Shown here: positions 56,413-64,000 of the stretch, piece after piece
Position numbering within the stretch: the stretch's first letter is position 1
How the letters are laid out: each line of letters starts with the position of its first letter
NCBI RefSeq assembly: GCF_013433315.1
Contig: NZ_WXVV01000002.1
Location: 1-64,000 of the forward strand
Source: Pseudomonas crudilactis
GTDB taxonomy: Bacteria > Pseudomonadota > Gammaproteobacteria > Pseudomonadales > Pseudomonadaceae
Length of the DNA stretch: 64,000 bases
Direction of reading: 5' to 3'
The notes under the pieces: generated by a model
The model's database searches: none
Told to the model about the DNA's origin: nothing
The model's input: the letters and a program-made list of their open reading frames with translations, nothing else
Program-made: the position numbers and the translations under genes

Positions 56413-56964
56413 TTAATCCCGTAGCAGCTGCCGGTGCGACGCTTCGCCGCTGAGCGGGCGTTGCAGAGCACTCCAGGCCAGCCGTAACAATTGATACACC
56501 GCCAGTATCGATACCGCGACAAAGAACAACAGGCTCCACTCCGGGATGCTCAGGTCGAACAGCGTCCAGGATATTTCCGCGCAATCGGCACCACCGCTAA
56601 ACATCCTTTGCAAGGCGCAGATCCAGGGCAGACCACTGAACAATGTCTCGGGGTGCGGGGTACATTTGAGCAGTTGCAACATCGGGTCACTCTGTATCAA
56701 TACCTGTCGCCAGGCGGCCGTAGTGCCGCCCAGGCTCGCGACCAGCGTCAACAGCCAGTAGAACCACAAACCGACACGCCCGGGGCCGTGCACCGCTGCC
56801 ATGCCACTGCACACGCACAGCAGCGTAAGGAACAGGCGCTGCACCAGACACAAGCTGCACGGCTTCAGACCGACAGCATATTCAAGATAATAGGAAGCTC
56901 CCAGAGCAAAGGCCCCCGCAGTGAAAGCCATGAAGAACAAGGAGCGTGAGCAGGCCAACGACAT
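56413..56964 (-). CDS. Disulfide bond formation protein B (DsbB/DsbH type)
   Basis: The 183-residue inner-membrane protein has four helices. The first periplasmic cysteine pair is CSLC (36/39) and the second is formed by C101 and C128. It oxidises DsbA and passes electrons to quinone. An inverted repeat CCGTAAC / GTTACGG at 56972-56999 lies just upstream of the start. The location between algQ and hemY matches dsbH of P. aeruginosa. Confidence 0.93.
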   Translation of the reverse strand: MSLACSRSLFFMAFTAGAFALGASYYLEYAVGLKPCSLCLVQRLFLTLLCVCSGMAAVHGPGRVGLWFYWLLTLVASLGGTTAAWRQVLIQSDPMLQLLKCTPHPETLFSGLPWICALQRMFSGGADCAEISWTLFDLSIPEWSLLFFVAVSILAVYQLLRLAWSALQRPLSGEASHRQLLRD

Positions 56965-57182
56965 GGCTTTTCCGTAACAGTAGAGACAGACGGTTACGGT
57001 AGAGGAAAGCGTGTCAGCCTTTCAAGGCGAGGCCCTGCCGACAGTTCACCAGAGGTGTAGGGAAAACCCGACAGGTTTGAGAGGAATCGGTGTAGACCGC
57101 TGTAGGAATTTGCTTCTGGCGCTCAACGAAGTTGAAATTTCAGCCACAAAAGGTAAGCGAGGGAGCTGCCTCCCCCGCCACT

Positions 57183-58421
57183 TCAGACCTGCGCTGGAAC
57201 CGGCAACGGCGCGGCCAGCAGGCGTTCGTCCAGCAGACCGAGGCCTTCCTGGAACAACTGATTGCTGCGCTCGGTATCGCCCAGCTGTGCGAGCAGACGC
57301 GCCAGTTCCGCACAGGCTTCAGGATTGCGCTGCACACGCAGGCTGCTTTCCAGATAATCCCGCGCCTTGCCCCACAGACTGGTTTGCAGACACAGGCGGC
57401 CAAGGGTCAGCAGCAAGCTCGGATCGTTGGGGTGATCCTTCAGCCAGCCTTCGGCAGTTTGCAACTGACGGGCCGGATCACTGCCGCGCACCAGACCGTA
57501 GAGACGGGCCAGATGGCTGTCGTACTTGCGCTTGAGGGCGGTGCGCAACACTTCTTCCGCTTCGACCTGAGCGCCCAGCTGGCGCAGCTGTTCGGCGTAT
57601 GCCAGTACCAGCGGTGGCTCCTGACGCTGCGCCGAGGTGAGCTGCTGCCAGGCACGCGTGAGCGACTGCAAGCCAACGCTGCCGTCCTCCTCGCGCTGCG
57701 CTGCCAGCGAGAGGTTTTCACCCCAGGCACGGCGCTCAAGTTCAGCCAGTTCGGCTGGGGGCAAGACTTTGTCCTTGCGCAATTCCGGCAGCAAACGAAT
57801 CACCGCCGACCATTCGCCGCGCTGCTGATACAAACGCTGCAACTGGCGCAGCGTCTGCGCATTGTGCGGATGACGATCATGCATCGCTTGCAAGGTCACC
57901 AAGGCACCGTCGGTATCGCCACGGTCGGTCTGCAACTGCGCATGGCTTAAAGCGATAGCCAGCTCTGCTTGAGGCTGACGCTCCAGTGCGCGCTCAAGCA
58001 AACGATCGCACTCTTCGTAATTGCCCTGCTCATTGGCCGCACGGGCAGCACCGAGGTAGTACAGCAATGGCTGACGCTCGGCTTCGGCCGCACGATAAAG
58101 ATGACGCTGAGCACTGGCCCAACGACCTTCGGCCAGATCCAGTTGGCCGTGTTCGATGGCGACCTGCACCCGTCGACTGCGGTTACGCCGCGACCATGGA
58201 TTGACCACACCACTCGACGTCATGACCAACTCGACCAGCGCCTTGATGCCCCAGATCAATAGCCACAACACCGCGATGACCGCCAGCGTTGCCCAAAGAC
58301 TCGCTTCGTAACGGAAGCTCTTGTAGGCAATCAGCACGTAGCCAGAATGCTGTGCCACTGCAAAGCCCAGCGCCGCCGTCGCCGCGATCACCAGAAACAC
58401 GATCACATACAGGCGTTTCAT
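57183..58421 (-). CDS. hemY: HemY-type TPR membrane protein
   Basis: The 412-residue protein has two N-terminal membrane helices (about 4-22 and 42-62) and a HemY_N domain, followed by TPR repeats, for example the segments around LLYYLGAARAANEQGNYEEC near residue 134. It is the proteobacterial HemY linked to heme synthesis, not protoporphyrinogen oxidase. Its start overlaps the hemX stop by four bases. Confidence 0.93.
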   Translation of the reverse strand: MKRLYVIVFLVIAATAALGFAVAQHSGYVLIAYKSFRYEASLWATLAVIAVLWLLIWGIKALVELVMTSSGVVNPWSRRNRSRRVQVAIEHGQLDLAEGRWASAQRHLYRAAEAERQPLLYYLGAARAANEQGNYEECDRLLERALERQPQAELAIALSHAQLQTDRGDTDGALVTLQAMHDRHPHNAQTLRQLQRLYQQRGEWSAVIRLLPELRKDKVLPPAELAELERRAWGENLSLAAQREEDGSVGLQSLTRAWQQLTSAQRQEPPLVLAYAEQLRQLGAQVEAEEVLRTALKRKYDSHLARLYGLVRGSDPARQLQTAEGWLKDHPNDPSLLLTLGRLCLQTSLWGKARDYLESSLRVQRNPEACAELARLLAQLGDTERSNQLFQEGLGLLDERLLAAPLPVPAQV

Positions 58422-59560
58422 GGCGTGGCCTCCTGCGCGGTGTTGGCGGCAGGTTTGGCAAAGGGTTTCACCGACTCTTCGGCGTTGACGTTGCGCCGCT
58501 CAAGATAGGCTTGCACCGCACTCAGCGTACCGGCCAGATCCGGAGTCACGACCGTAACCGGTTCCTTGCTGAGCTCGCCGACCTGCTCCAGCATCACTTT
58601 GCTTTGCGGATTGTCCGGATTGAAATTGCCCTTGAGCACATCACGTGCTTCGGCCAGTGCCTGGGTGTAGACCGGCGCCTGCCCGTTGAGCGCTGCCCAC
58701 TGCGCCTGTTCAAGCGCAAGGCTCAGGGCCAGACGAACCTGACTCAGGCTCTGCCCGGCCAGCAACGGCCGCACATTCTTGTCGGCGTTGAAATCGATAC
58801 GGATGTAGCGCGAGACCTGATCCCACCACTGCGCCCAGCGGCTGGCGCCATCACCGTCGGCCGTCAGGCCCAGCAGCGACTCGCCACGATCCTTGTACTC
58901 CGGCGCCAGCTCGGTGAGCTCGATGACCTGATCACGCAGCGCGCCGAGACGCAGGAACAAACCGGTTCGATCCGGCTGCGCAGTGCTGCGCAGCGCCACG
59001 AGGGTTTTCGCCACTTGCTCGCGAGCGGCGAAGGAGCCGGGATCGTTTTGCTCACGGAGAATTTCGTCAGCGCCCTGCACCAGCGCCTGAGCGCTGCTGA
59101 TGTCCTGCAACGCCGAAAGACGCAGGCTGGCCAGACGCAGCAAATGCTCTGCCTCAGCCAGGCGCCAGTCCTTGCGGCTGGCGCCAAGGACGGTTTCCAG
59201 ACGTTGATTGAGGCGCTGTTGATCGCCCTGAAGTTGCGTCACCAGACGCTGGCGCTCGGCGAGTTCGTCGGCACCCGGCAACTGCGCGAGGCGCTCGGTC
59301 AGTCGCTGTTCATTGAGCTTCAGGCTCTGCGCCTGATCGTTCAATGCCTGTACTTCACCGGATTGCTGCTGAGTATTGGTCTGCAGATGTCGCACCTGCC
59401 AGACACCCCAGCCACCGATCGCGACGCCGGCGGCGCCGAGCAACAAGGCGACGATGGCCAGTCCATTGCCTCGGCGCGGCTCTGTGGCCGGCGGTGGAGT
59501 TTCAACCTGGGTTTCAATCACAGGTTGCACATCATCTTTAGGCAAGGCTGTTTCGCTCAC
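58418..59560 (-). CDS. hemX: HemX, uroporphyrinogen-III C-methyltransferase-like protein
   Basis: The 380-residue protein has a short cytoplasmic N-terminus, one membrane helix (about residues 34-52), a periplasmic coiled coil and a HemX domain. Although often annotated as a methyltransferase, it lacks a visible methyltransferase motif and is more likely structural. It lies 16 bases downstream of hemD and overlaps hemY. Confidence 0.92.
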   Translation of the reverse strand: MSETALPKDDVQPVIETQVETPPPATEPRRGNGLAIVALLLGAAGVAIGGWGVWQVRHLQTNTQQQSGEVQALNDQAQSLKLNEQRLTERLAQLPGADELAERQRLVTQLQGDQQRLNQRLETVLGASRKDWRLAEAEHLLRLASLRLSALQDISSAQALVQGADEILREQNDPGSFAAREQVAKTLVALRSTAQPDRTGLFLRLGALRDQVIELTELAPEYKDRGESLLGLTADGDGASRWAQWWDQVSRYIRIDFNADKNVRPLLAGQSLSQVRLALSLALEQAQWAALNGQAPVYTQALAEARDVLKGNFNPDNPQSKVMLEQVGELSKEPVTVVTPDLAGTLSAVQAYLERRNVNAEESVKPFAKPAANTAQEATP

Positions 59561-59576
59561 GTATCCATCCTTTGCA

Positions 59577-60338
59577 TTAGAAAACGGGTTCGGGATGCTC
59601 CCGTAGCGCCGTCAGCAAAGCCGCGGCACTCGCGCCGCGGCAATCCACAACTGTTTGAGCCCCGGCGGCAAATGCCTGCTCGGCGACTCTTGGGCTTGGT
59701 ACAAACAACGGCAATTGCGCGATTGTCGGCCAGGAGTCGCCAGCCATCTGACGCAGGTGCTCAAAACCCTGTCCACTGCTGACCACCAGCCCGTTCAAGC
59801 GTTCCGCTTCGATCCGCCGCGACAGTTCCTTCGGGGCGTAGGCTGGCAGATCACGTCGATACAATTCCAGATACTCGACACTAGCACCTAGCTCGCGCAG
59901 GCGCTCGGCGAGTAGTTCGCGGCCGCCCTCACCGCGCAGGATCAACACCTGCGCACCGGGCTGGCTGACCGCCTCACGCAGACGCGGTAATTGCAGCAAG
60001 GCTTCGCTGTCATCGCCGTCAGCCGGGAAGCTGACGTCGAGGCCGTGATCGCGGAGAATCTGCGCGGTCGCGGCTCCGACACTGAACCAAGGCATCGTCA
60101 ACGACGACGAGCCGTCTAGCAGATCCACCGCAATACGTGCCGCCGGTTTGCTGACCACAATCACCGCGTTGCAACGCGGCAACCGCGCAATCGCCTGACG
60201 AATTTTGTCAGAGACTGGCAGCGCGACAATGTCCAGAAGCGGCAAACAACTACTGAAAATCCCCTGCCCGGCCAACGTCTCGGCCAGCGCCGCACAGTCC
60301 TCCGCAGGGCGCGTCAGCAGCAGGCGCCAGCCAGTCAC
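59577..60338 (-). CDS. hemD: Uroporphyrinogen-III synthase
   Basis: The 253-residue protein cyclises hydroxymethylbilane with inversion of ring D. Two similar alpha-beta domains are typical; [19 protein letters not shown] at the N-terminus and the [13 protein letters not shown] segment near residue 190 are family features. The start overlaps the hemC stop by four bases. Confidence 0.93.
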   Translation of the reverse strand: MTGWRLLLTRPAEDCAALAETLAGQGIFSSCLPLLDIVALPVSDKIRQAIARLPRCNAVIVVSKPAARIAVDLLDGSSSLTMPWFSVGAATAQILRDHGLDVSFPADGDDSEALLQLPRLREAVSQPGAQVLILRGEGGRELLAERLRELGASVEYLELYRRDLPAYAPKELSRRIEAERLNGLVVSSGQGFEHLRQMAGDSWPTIAQLPLFVPSPRVAEQAFAAGAQTVVDCRGASAAALLTALREHPEPVF

Positions 60339-61276
60339 TCGTGACCTGCCTCGCCATAGACCGCTTTGAGAATATCGTCGGCGCCCTGGCTGAGCAGGTC
60401 TTCGGCGACCTTCACGCCCAATGCTTCGGCATCGGCGCGCGGCGCGCGAGCTTCGGCGCTGAGCAGCTTGCCACCGCTCGGTTCACCGACCAGACCGCGC
60501 AGCCACAACTGCTCACCTTCGAGCACGGCGTAGCAGGCGATCGGCACCTGGCAGCCGCCATTCAAATGTTTATTGAGGGCACGTTCGGCGGTCACCCGCG
60601 AAGAGGTGTCGGCATGATGCAAAGGTGCGAGCAAGGCGTGGATTTCAGTGTCGGCACTACGGCACTCGATGCCGACCGCACCCTGACCACCGGCCGGCAG
60701 GCTGTCATCAACGCTGATCGCCGAGGTGATGCGGTCTTCGAAACCGAGGCGGATCAAACCCGCTGCGGCGAGGATGATCGCGTCGTACTCGCCAGCATCA
60801 AGCTTGGCCAGACGGGTGTTGACGTTGCCACGCAGAAAACGGATTTCCAGGTCTGGACGGCGGGTCAGCAATTGCGCCTGACGACGCAGACTCGACGTGC
60901 CGACAATGCTGCCGGCCGGCAACGCCTCCAGACTTGCATACGTATTGGAAACGAAGGCATCACGCGGATCTTCACGCTCGCAGATGCAGAACAGACCGAG
61001 GCCTTCAGGGAAATCCATCGGCACGTCTTTCATCGAGTGCACGGCGATGTCGGCTTCGTTTTCCAGCAGTGCGGTTTCCAGTTCTTTGACGAACAGGCCC
61101 TTTCCGCCGATCTTCGACAGCGGCGAATCGAGCAGCTTGTCGCCGCGACTGACCATGGGCACCAGCGTCACCAGCAGGCCCGGGTGGGCCGCTTCCAGAC
61201 GGGCTTTGACGTATTCGGCCTGCCAGAGGGCCAGCGCACTTTTACGGGTGGCGATGCGGATTTCGCGAGAGGACAT
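60335..61276 (-). CDS. hemC: Hydroxymethylbilane synthase (porphobilinogen deaminase)
   Basis: The 313-residue enzyme links four porphobilinogens. It starts with [20 protein letters not shown], has the [12 protein letters not shown] segment near residue 127, and the cofactor cysteine is in [12 protein letters not shown] near residue 242. It heads the hemC-hemD-hemX-hemY operon, 137 bases downstream of algR. Confidence 0.97.
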   Translation of the reverse strand: MSSREIRIATRKSALALWQAEYVKARLEAAHPGLLVTLVPMVSRGDKLLDSPLSKIGGKGLFVKELETALLENEADIAVHSMKDVPMDFPEGLGLFCICEREDPRDAFVSNTYASLEALPAGSIVGTSSLRRQAQLLTRRPDLEIRFLRGNVNTRLAKLDAGEYDAIILAAAGLIRLGFEDRITSAISVDDSLPAGGQGAVGIECRSADTEIHALLAPLHHADTSSRVTAERALNKHLNGGCQVPIACYAVLEGEQLWLRGLVGEPSGGKLLSAEARAPRADAEALGVKVAEDLLSQGADDILKAVYGEAGHE

Positions 61277-61413
61277 GGATCAATCCGTACTGAATAGATA
61301 CGGCGGATAATAACAGCTCAGCCAAATCCACTTTGACTTGAATCAGAAACGGCGCGGCCTCCCTGGCCGGCAATGCCTGGTAAAGGAACGAGGAGCCGCC
61401 CGGAATGACCGGG

Positions 61414-62160
61414 TTACAGCCCCTGCATCATTTTGCGCACACCGGCCACATGGCGACGACTGACGATCAGCGCATCACCATTAAGACCTTTGAGGAACAG
61501 CTGAAAATGCCCCAGCGGCGTGCGTTGCAGCCGCTCGATACGATCGCGGGCGACCAGCGCGTTGCGATGGATACGCACGAAGCGTTCGCCGAATTCGTCT
61601 TCAAGGGCTTTGAGCGGTTCGTCCAGCAGCACCTCACCGGCTTCGTGACGCAGGGTCACGTATTTGTGGTCGGCAATGAAATAGACCACCTGATCCAGCG
61701 GGATCAGTTCGATGCCTTTGCGGGTGCGGGCGCTGATGTGGCTGCGCGGCCCGGTGCCACTTTCGGCAGCGGGACGGGTCAGGGCCGAGAGTTGCGCCCG
61801 ATTGGGACGTTCAGCCCGTTTCAGGGCGTCATGCAGATGTTCGGTTCGCACGGGTTTCACCACATAGCCCACGGCGCTGGCCTGCAGGGCTTCCACGGCA
61901 AATTCATCGGGGCTGGTGCAAAACACCACGGCCGGCGGCGTTTCGCGTTCGCACAGACGGGCAGCAACCTGCAGGCCATCGAGGCCCGGCATGCGGATAT
62001 CGAGCAGCACGATATCCGGTTTGTGGCTGTCGATCAGTGCCAACGCCTCTTCGCCATTCGTGGCGCTGGGCTCCAGAACTGTATAACCCTCGAGCTCGCT
62101 CACCATTCGGCTGAGGCGCTCGCGAGCCAGTGGTTCGTCATCAACGATCAGGACATTCAT
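61414..62160 (-). CDS. algR: Response regulator AlgR (LytTR family)
   Basis: The 248-residue protein has a receiver domain with the phosphorylated Asp54 in VLLDIRMPG and the DD pair at residues 7-8, then a LytTR DNA-binding domain (about 140-245; FVRIHRNALVARDRIE). In P. aeruginosa AlgR controls alginate, twitching and virulence genes. The ATG at 62160 starts MNVLIVDDEP. Its usual kinase gene algZ/fimS, expected directly upstream, is only a remnant here. Confidence 0.96.
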   Translation of the reverse strand: MNVLIVDDEPLARERLSRMVSELEGYTVLEPSATNGEEALALIDSHKPDIVLLDIRMPGLDGLQVAARLCERETPPAVVFCTSPDEFAVEALQASAVGYVVKPVRTEHLHDALKRAERPNRAQLSALTRPAAESGTGPRSHISARTRKGIELIPLDQVVYFIADHKYVTLRHEAGEVLLDEPLKALEDEFGERFVRIHRNALVARDRIERLQRTPLGHFQLFLKGLNGDALIVSRRHVAGVRKMMQGL

Positions 62161-62512
62161 ATTGCGCTGGATTCCTGCGTGAGTCTCGCACAAGGATAGC
62201 GTAGACAGGTGAAGTGACGTCCGTCACCGCGATCCACGCTAAGACTAGCCCGAGCGCCAAAAAGTGCCGTACGTCGGCCAGCAATATTTGCCAGTGTCCG
62301 GGTCGTACTGCTCAAAGCCCGCTGTTTCCTGCGTTTCTCACGGGGATTGCCGAAGAACAATTACACCCACCCCCTCTTCTTATAGTCGGCGGCCAGACCT
62401 TTGCGCGATCCACAGCCGCGTCGACCCTTATGTCCAACTGTAGACGTTCGTCGGGCCGATATTGCTCAATCGAAAAATATCCTTGCGCAAAACCGCCGCG
62501 GTCAGCGTCGAC
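62157..62512 (-). pseudogene. Decayed remnant of sensor kinase gene algZ/fimS
   Basis: On the minus strand upstream of algR two overlapping reading frames encode LytS/AlgZ-like kinase pieces. The first (about 62512-62312) reads [20 protein letters not shown] and then a VDRAKVWPPT segment, matching the region between the H box and the N box. It lacks the VENA-type N box and ends at a stop. The second, shifted frame (to 62157) reads LANIAGRRTALFGARASLSV and then HFTCLRYP, matching the C-terminal end. The first two thirds of the gene and the phosphorylated histidine are gone. The rest of the gap (62513-62632) holds the argH promoter region; no other gene was seen. Confidence 0.7.
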
Positions 62513-62632
62513 TATGGCGCAGACAATGAGAAAAAAACGTATCGACCAGTGTCAACGACAGGATTGGCAACCCTGTTATTATCCGCGCCAGCGTTTCACG
62601 CCTTTTTTCTTCAAGCCGATACGAGCGAATTC

Positions 62633-64000
62633 ATGAGCACTGACAAGACCAATCAGTCCTGGGGCGGCCGCTTCAGTGAACCCGTCGACGCCTTCGTCGC
62701 CCGCTTCACCGCCTCCGTCACTTTCGACCAGCGCCTGTATCGCCACGACATCATGGGCTCGATCGCCCACGCCACCATGCTGGCCAAGGTCGGCGTGCTG
62801 ACCGATGCCGAGCGCGACAGCATCATCGATGGCCTGAAGACCATTCAGGGCGAAATCGAGGCCGGCCAGTTCGACTGGCGCATCGACCTCGAAGACGTGC
62901 ACATGAACATCGAAGCACGGCTGACCGACCGCATCGGCGTCACCGGTAAAAAGCTGCACACCGGGCGTAGCCGCAACGATCAGGTCGCCACCGACATCCG
63001 CCTGTGGCTGCGTGACGAGATCGACCTGATCCTCGCCGAAATCACCCGCCTGCAAAAAGGCCTGCTGGAGCAAGCCGAGCGCGAAGCCGCGAGCATCATG
63101 CCGGGCTTCACTCACCTGCAGACCGCGCAACCGGTGACCTTCGGGCACCACATGCTGGCCTGGTTCGAAATGCTCAGCCGCGACTACGAGCGTCTGGTCG
63201 ACTGCCGCAAGCGCACCAACCGCATGCCACTGGGCAGCGCCGCGCTGGCCGGCACCACCTACCCGATCGACCGTGAATACACCGCACAATTGCTGGGTTT
63301 TGACGCGGTTGGCGGCAACTCGCTGGACAACGTTTCCGATCGCGATTTCGCCATCGAATTCTGCTCGGCCGCGAGCATCGCGATGATGCACCTGTCGCGC
63401 TTCTCCGAAGAGCTGGTGCTGTGGACCAGCGCGCAGTTCCAGTTCATCGATCTGCCGGACCGCTTCTGCACCGGCAGTTCGATCATGCCGCAAAAGAAAA
63501 ACCCCGACGTGCCGGAGCTGGTACGCGGCAAGACCGGCCGTGTGTTCGGCGCACTGATGGGCCTGCTGACCCTGATGAAAGGCCAACCGCTGGCCTACAA
63601 CAAAGACAACCAGGAAGACAAAGAGCCGCTGTTCGACGCCGCCGATACCCTGCGCGATTCGCTGCGGGCCTTTGCCGACATGATCCCGGCGATCAAACCG
63701 AAGCACGCGATCATGCGTGAAGCGGCGCTGCGTGGTTTCTCCACCGCGACCGATCTGGCGGATTATCTGGTGCGCCGTGGTCTGCCGTTCCGTGATTGCC
63801 ACGAGATCGTTGGCCATGCGGTGAAGTACGGCGTGGACACGGGCAAGGATCTGGCCGAGATGAGCCTGGAAGAACTGCGCCAGTTCAGCGATCAGATCGA
63901 GCAGGATGTGTTTGCCGTGCTGACACTGGAAGGCTCGGTGAATGCCCGTGACCATATCGGCGGCACTGCGCCGGCGCAGGTCAAGGCAGCAGTGGTTCGC
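62633..64000 (+). CDS. argH: Argininosuccinate lyase (3' end beyond window)
   Basis: The frame is open for 456 codons to the window edge and should end within about ten residues. The enzyme splits argininosuccinate to arginine and fumarate. It starts with [17 protein letters not shown]. Family signatures are [18 protein letters not shown] near residue 112 and the fumarase-superfamily loop [12 protein letters not shown] near residue 282, which holds the catalytic serine. It is divergent from algR and the algZ remnant. Confidence 0.96.
   Translation, partial: MSTDKTNQSWGGRFSEPVDAFVARFTASVTFDQRLYRHDIMGSIAHATMLAKVGVLTDAERDSIIDGLKTIQGEIEAGQFDWRIDLEDVHMNIEARLTDRIGVTGKKLHTGRSRNDQVATDIRLWLRDEIDLILAEITRLQKGLLEQAEREAASIMPGFTHLQTAQPVTFGHHMLAWFEMLSRDYERLVDCRKRTNRMPLGSAALAGTTYPIDREYTAQLLGFDAVGGNSLDNVSDRDFAIEFCSAASIAMMHLSRFSEELVLWTSAQFQFIDLPDRFCTGSSIMPQKKNPDVPELVRGKTGRVFGALMGLLTLMKGQPLAYNKDNQEDKEPLFDAADTLRDSLRAFADMIPAIKPKHAIMREAALRGFSTATDLADYLVRRGLPFRDCHEIVGHAVKYGVDTGKDLAEMSLEELRQFSDQIEQDVFAVLTLEGSVNARDHIGGTAPAQVKAAVVR

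Noticed and set aside
61405..61425. CCCGG-AATGA-CCGGG hairpin near the algR stop as a terminator
   Set aside because: The stem is only five bases and there is no T run after it on the minus strand. It may be chance.

Overview
The window is a stretch of chromosome from a fluorescent Pseudomonas, most likely the P. fluorescens group. The evidence is the high GC content, the many paired REP repeats with the GGGAGCGAGCTTGCTCGC core, and a gene order that follows the well-known P. aeruginosa block algP-algQ-dsbH-hemY-hemX-hemD-hemC-algR-argH together with pepP-ubiH, zapA-6S RNA-fcl, ubiD-rho-trxA and ppx/ppk-hemB. Almost everything is core housekeeping DNA. No prophage, transposase, CRISPR array, rRNA or tRNA was seen.

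Layout. 0.1-4.8 kb: an Lrp/AsnC regulator divergent from a small ACT-like protein, an orphan GspE/PulE ATPase, a slipin-NfeD membrane pair and a DUF2388 protein. 5-9.7 kb: the glycine cleavage genes gcvT-gcvH-gcvP on the minus strand. 9.8-12.6 kb: a ferric-iron ABC permease and binding protein without their ATPase. 12.9-17.7 kb: the pepP-ubiH-DUF4442-ubiI-like run plus a YgfB/YecA protein, which includes the flavin hydroxylases of ubiquinone synthesis. 17.8-19.2 kb: a ZapB-like coiled coil, zapA, 6S RNA and 5-formyltetrahydrofolate cyclo-ligase. 19.3-24.6 kb: a 51-residue membrane peptide, an EVE protein, an unlinked FliL-like protein, a quinone reductase, a phosphohistidine phosphatase-like protein, glpT and chaC. 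24.8-31.2 kb: ubiD with a coupled iron-sulfur flavin reductase, an O-antigen acyltransferase, rho and trxA. 31.3-35.2 kb: an amino-acid-type ABC transporter with a divergent GntR regulator. 35.4-40.4 kb: ppx and ppk (polyphosphate) facing each other, then hemB. 40.6-44.8 kb: dedA, elbB, yaiI and a cytochrome-FTR1 iron permease. 45-49.8 kb: a plus-strand run of five envelope proteins, two of them LpoB-like. 49.9-56.2 kb: a LysE exporter, a short MscS channel, ABC-F YheS, algP, an FKBP isomerase and rsd/algQ. 56.4-64 kb: dsbB-type oxidase, hemY-hemX-hemD-hemC, algR and argH, which is cut by the window end.

Several genes work on shared pathways. hemB, hemC, hemD, hemX and hemY serve tetrapyrrole synthesis; ubiH, the ubiI-like gene and ubiD serve ubiquinone; ppx and ppk set polyphosphate level; algP, algQ and algR are the regulators that control alginate in P. 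aeruginosa. The most notable observation is that the sensor kinase gene algZ/fimS, expected between algR and argH, is reduced to a frameshifted fragment that has lost its ATP-binding N-box, so AlgR appears to be an orphan regulator in this strain. Other points of interest are the ZapB-like partner coupled to zapA, the LpoB-containing lipoprotein cluster, a GlpR-type operator at glpT, the ubiD-reductase coupling and a set of inverted REP pairs between operons.
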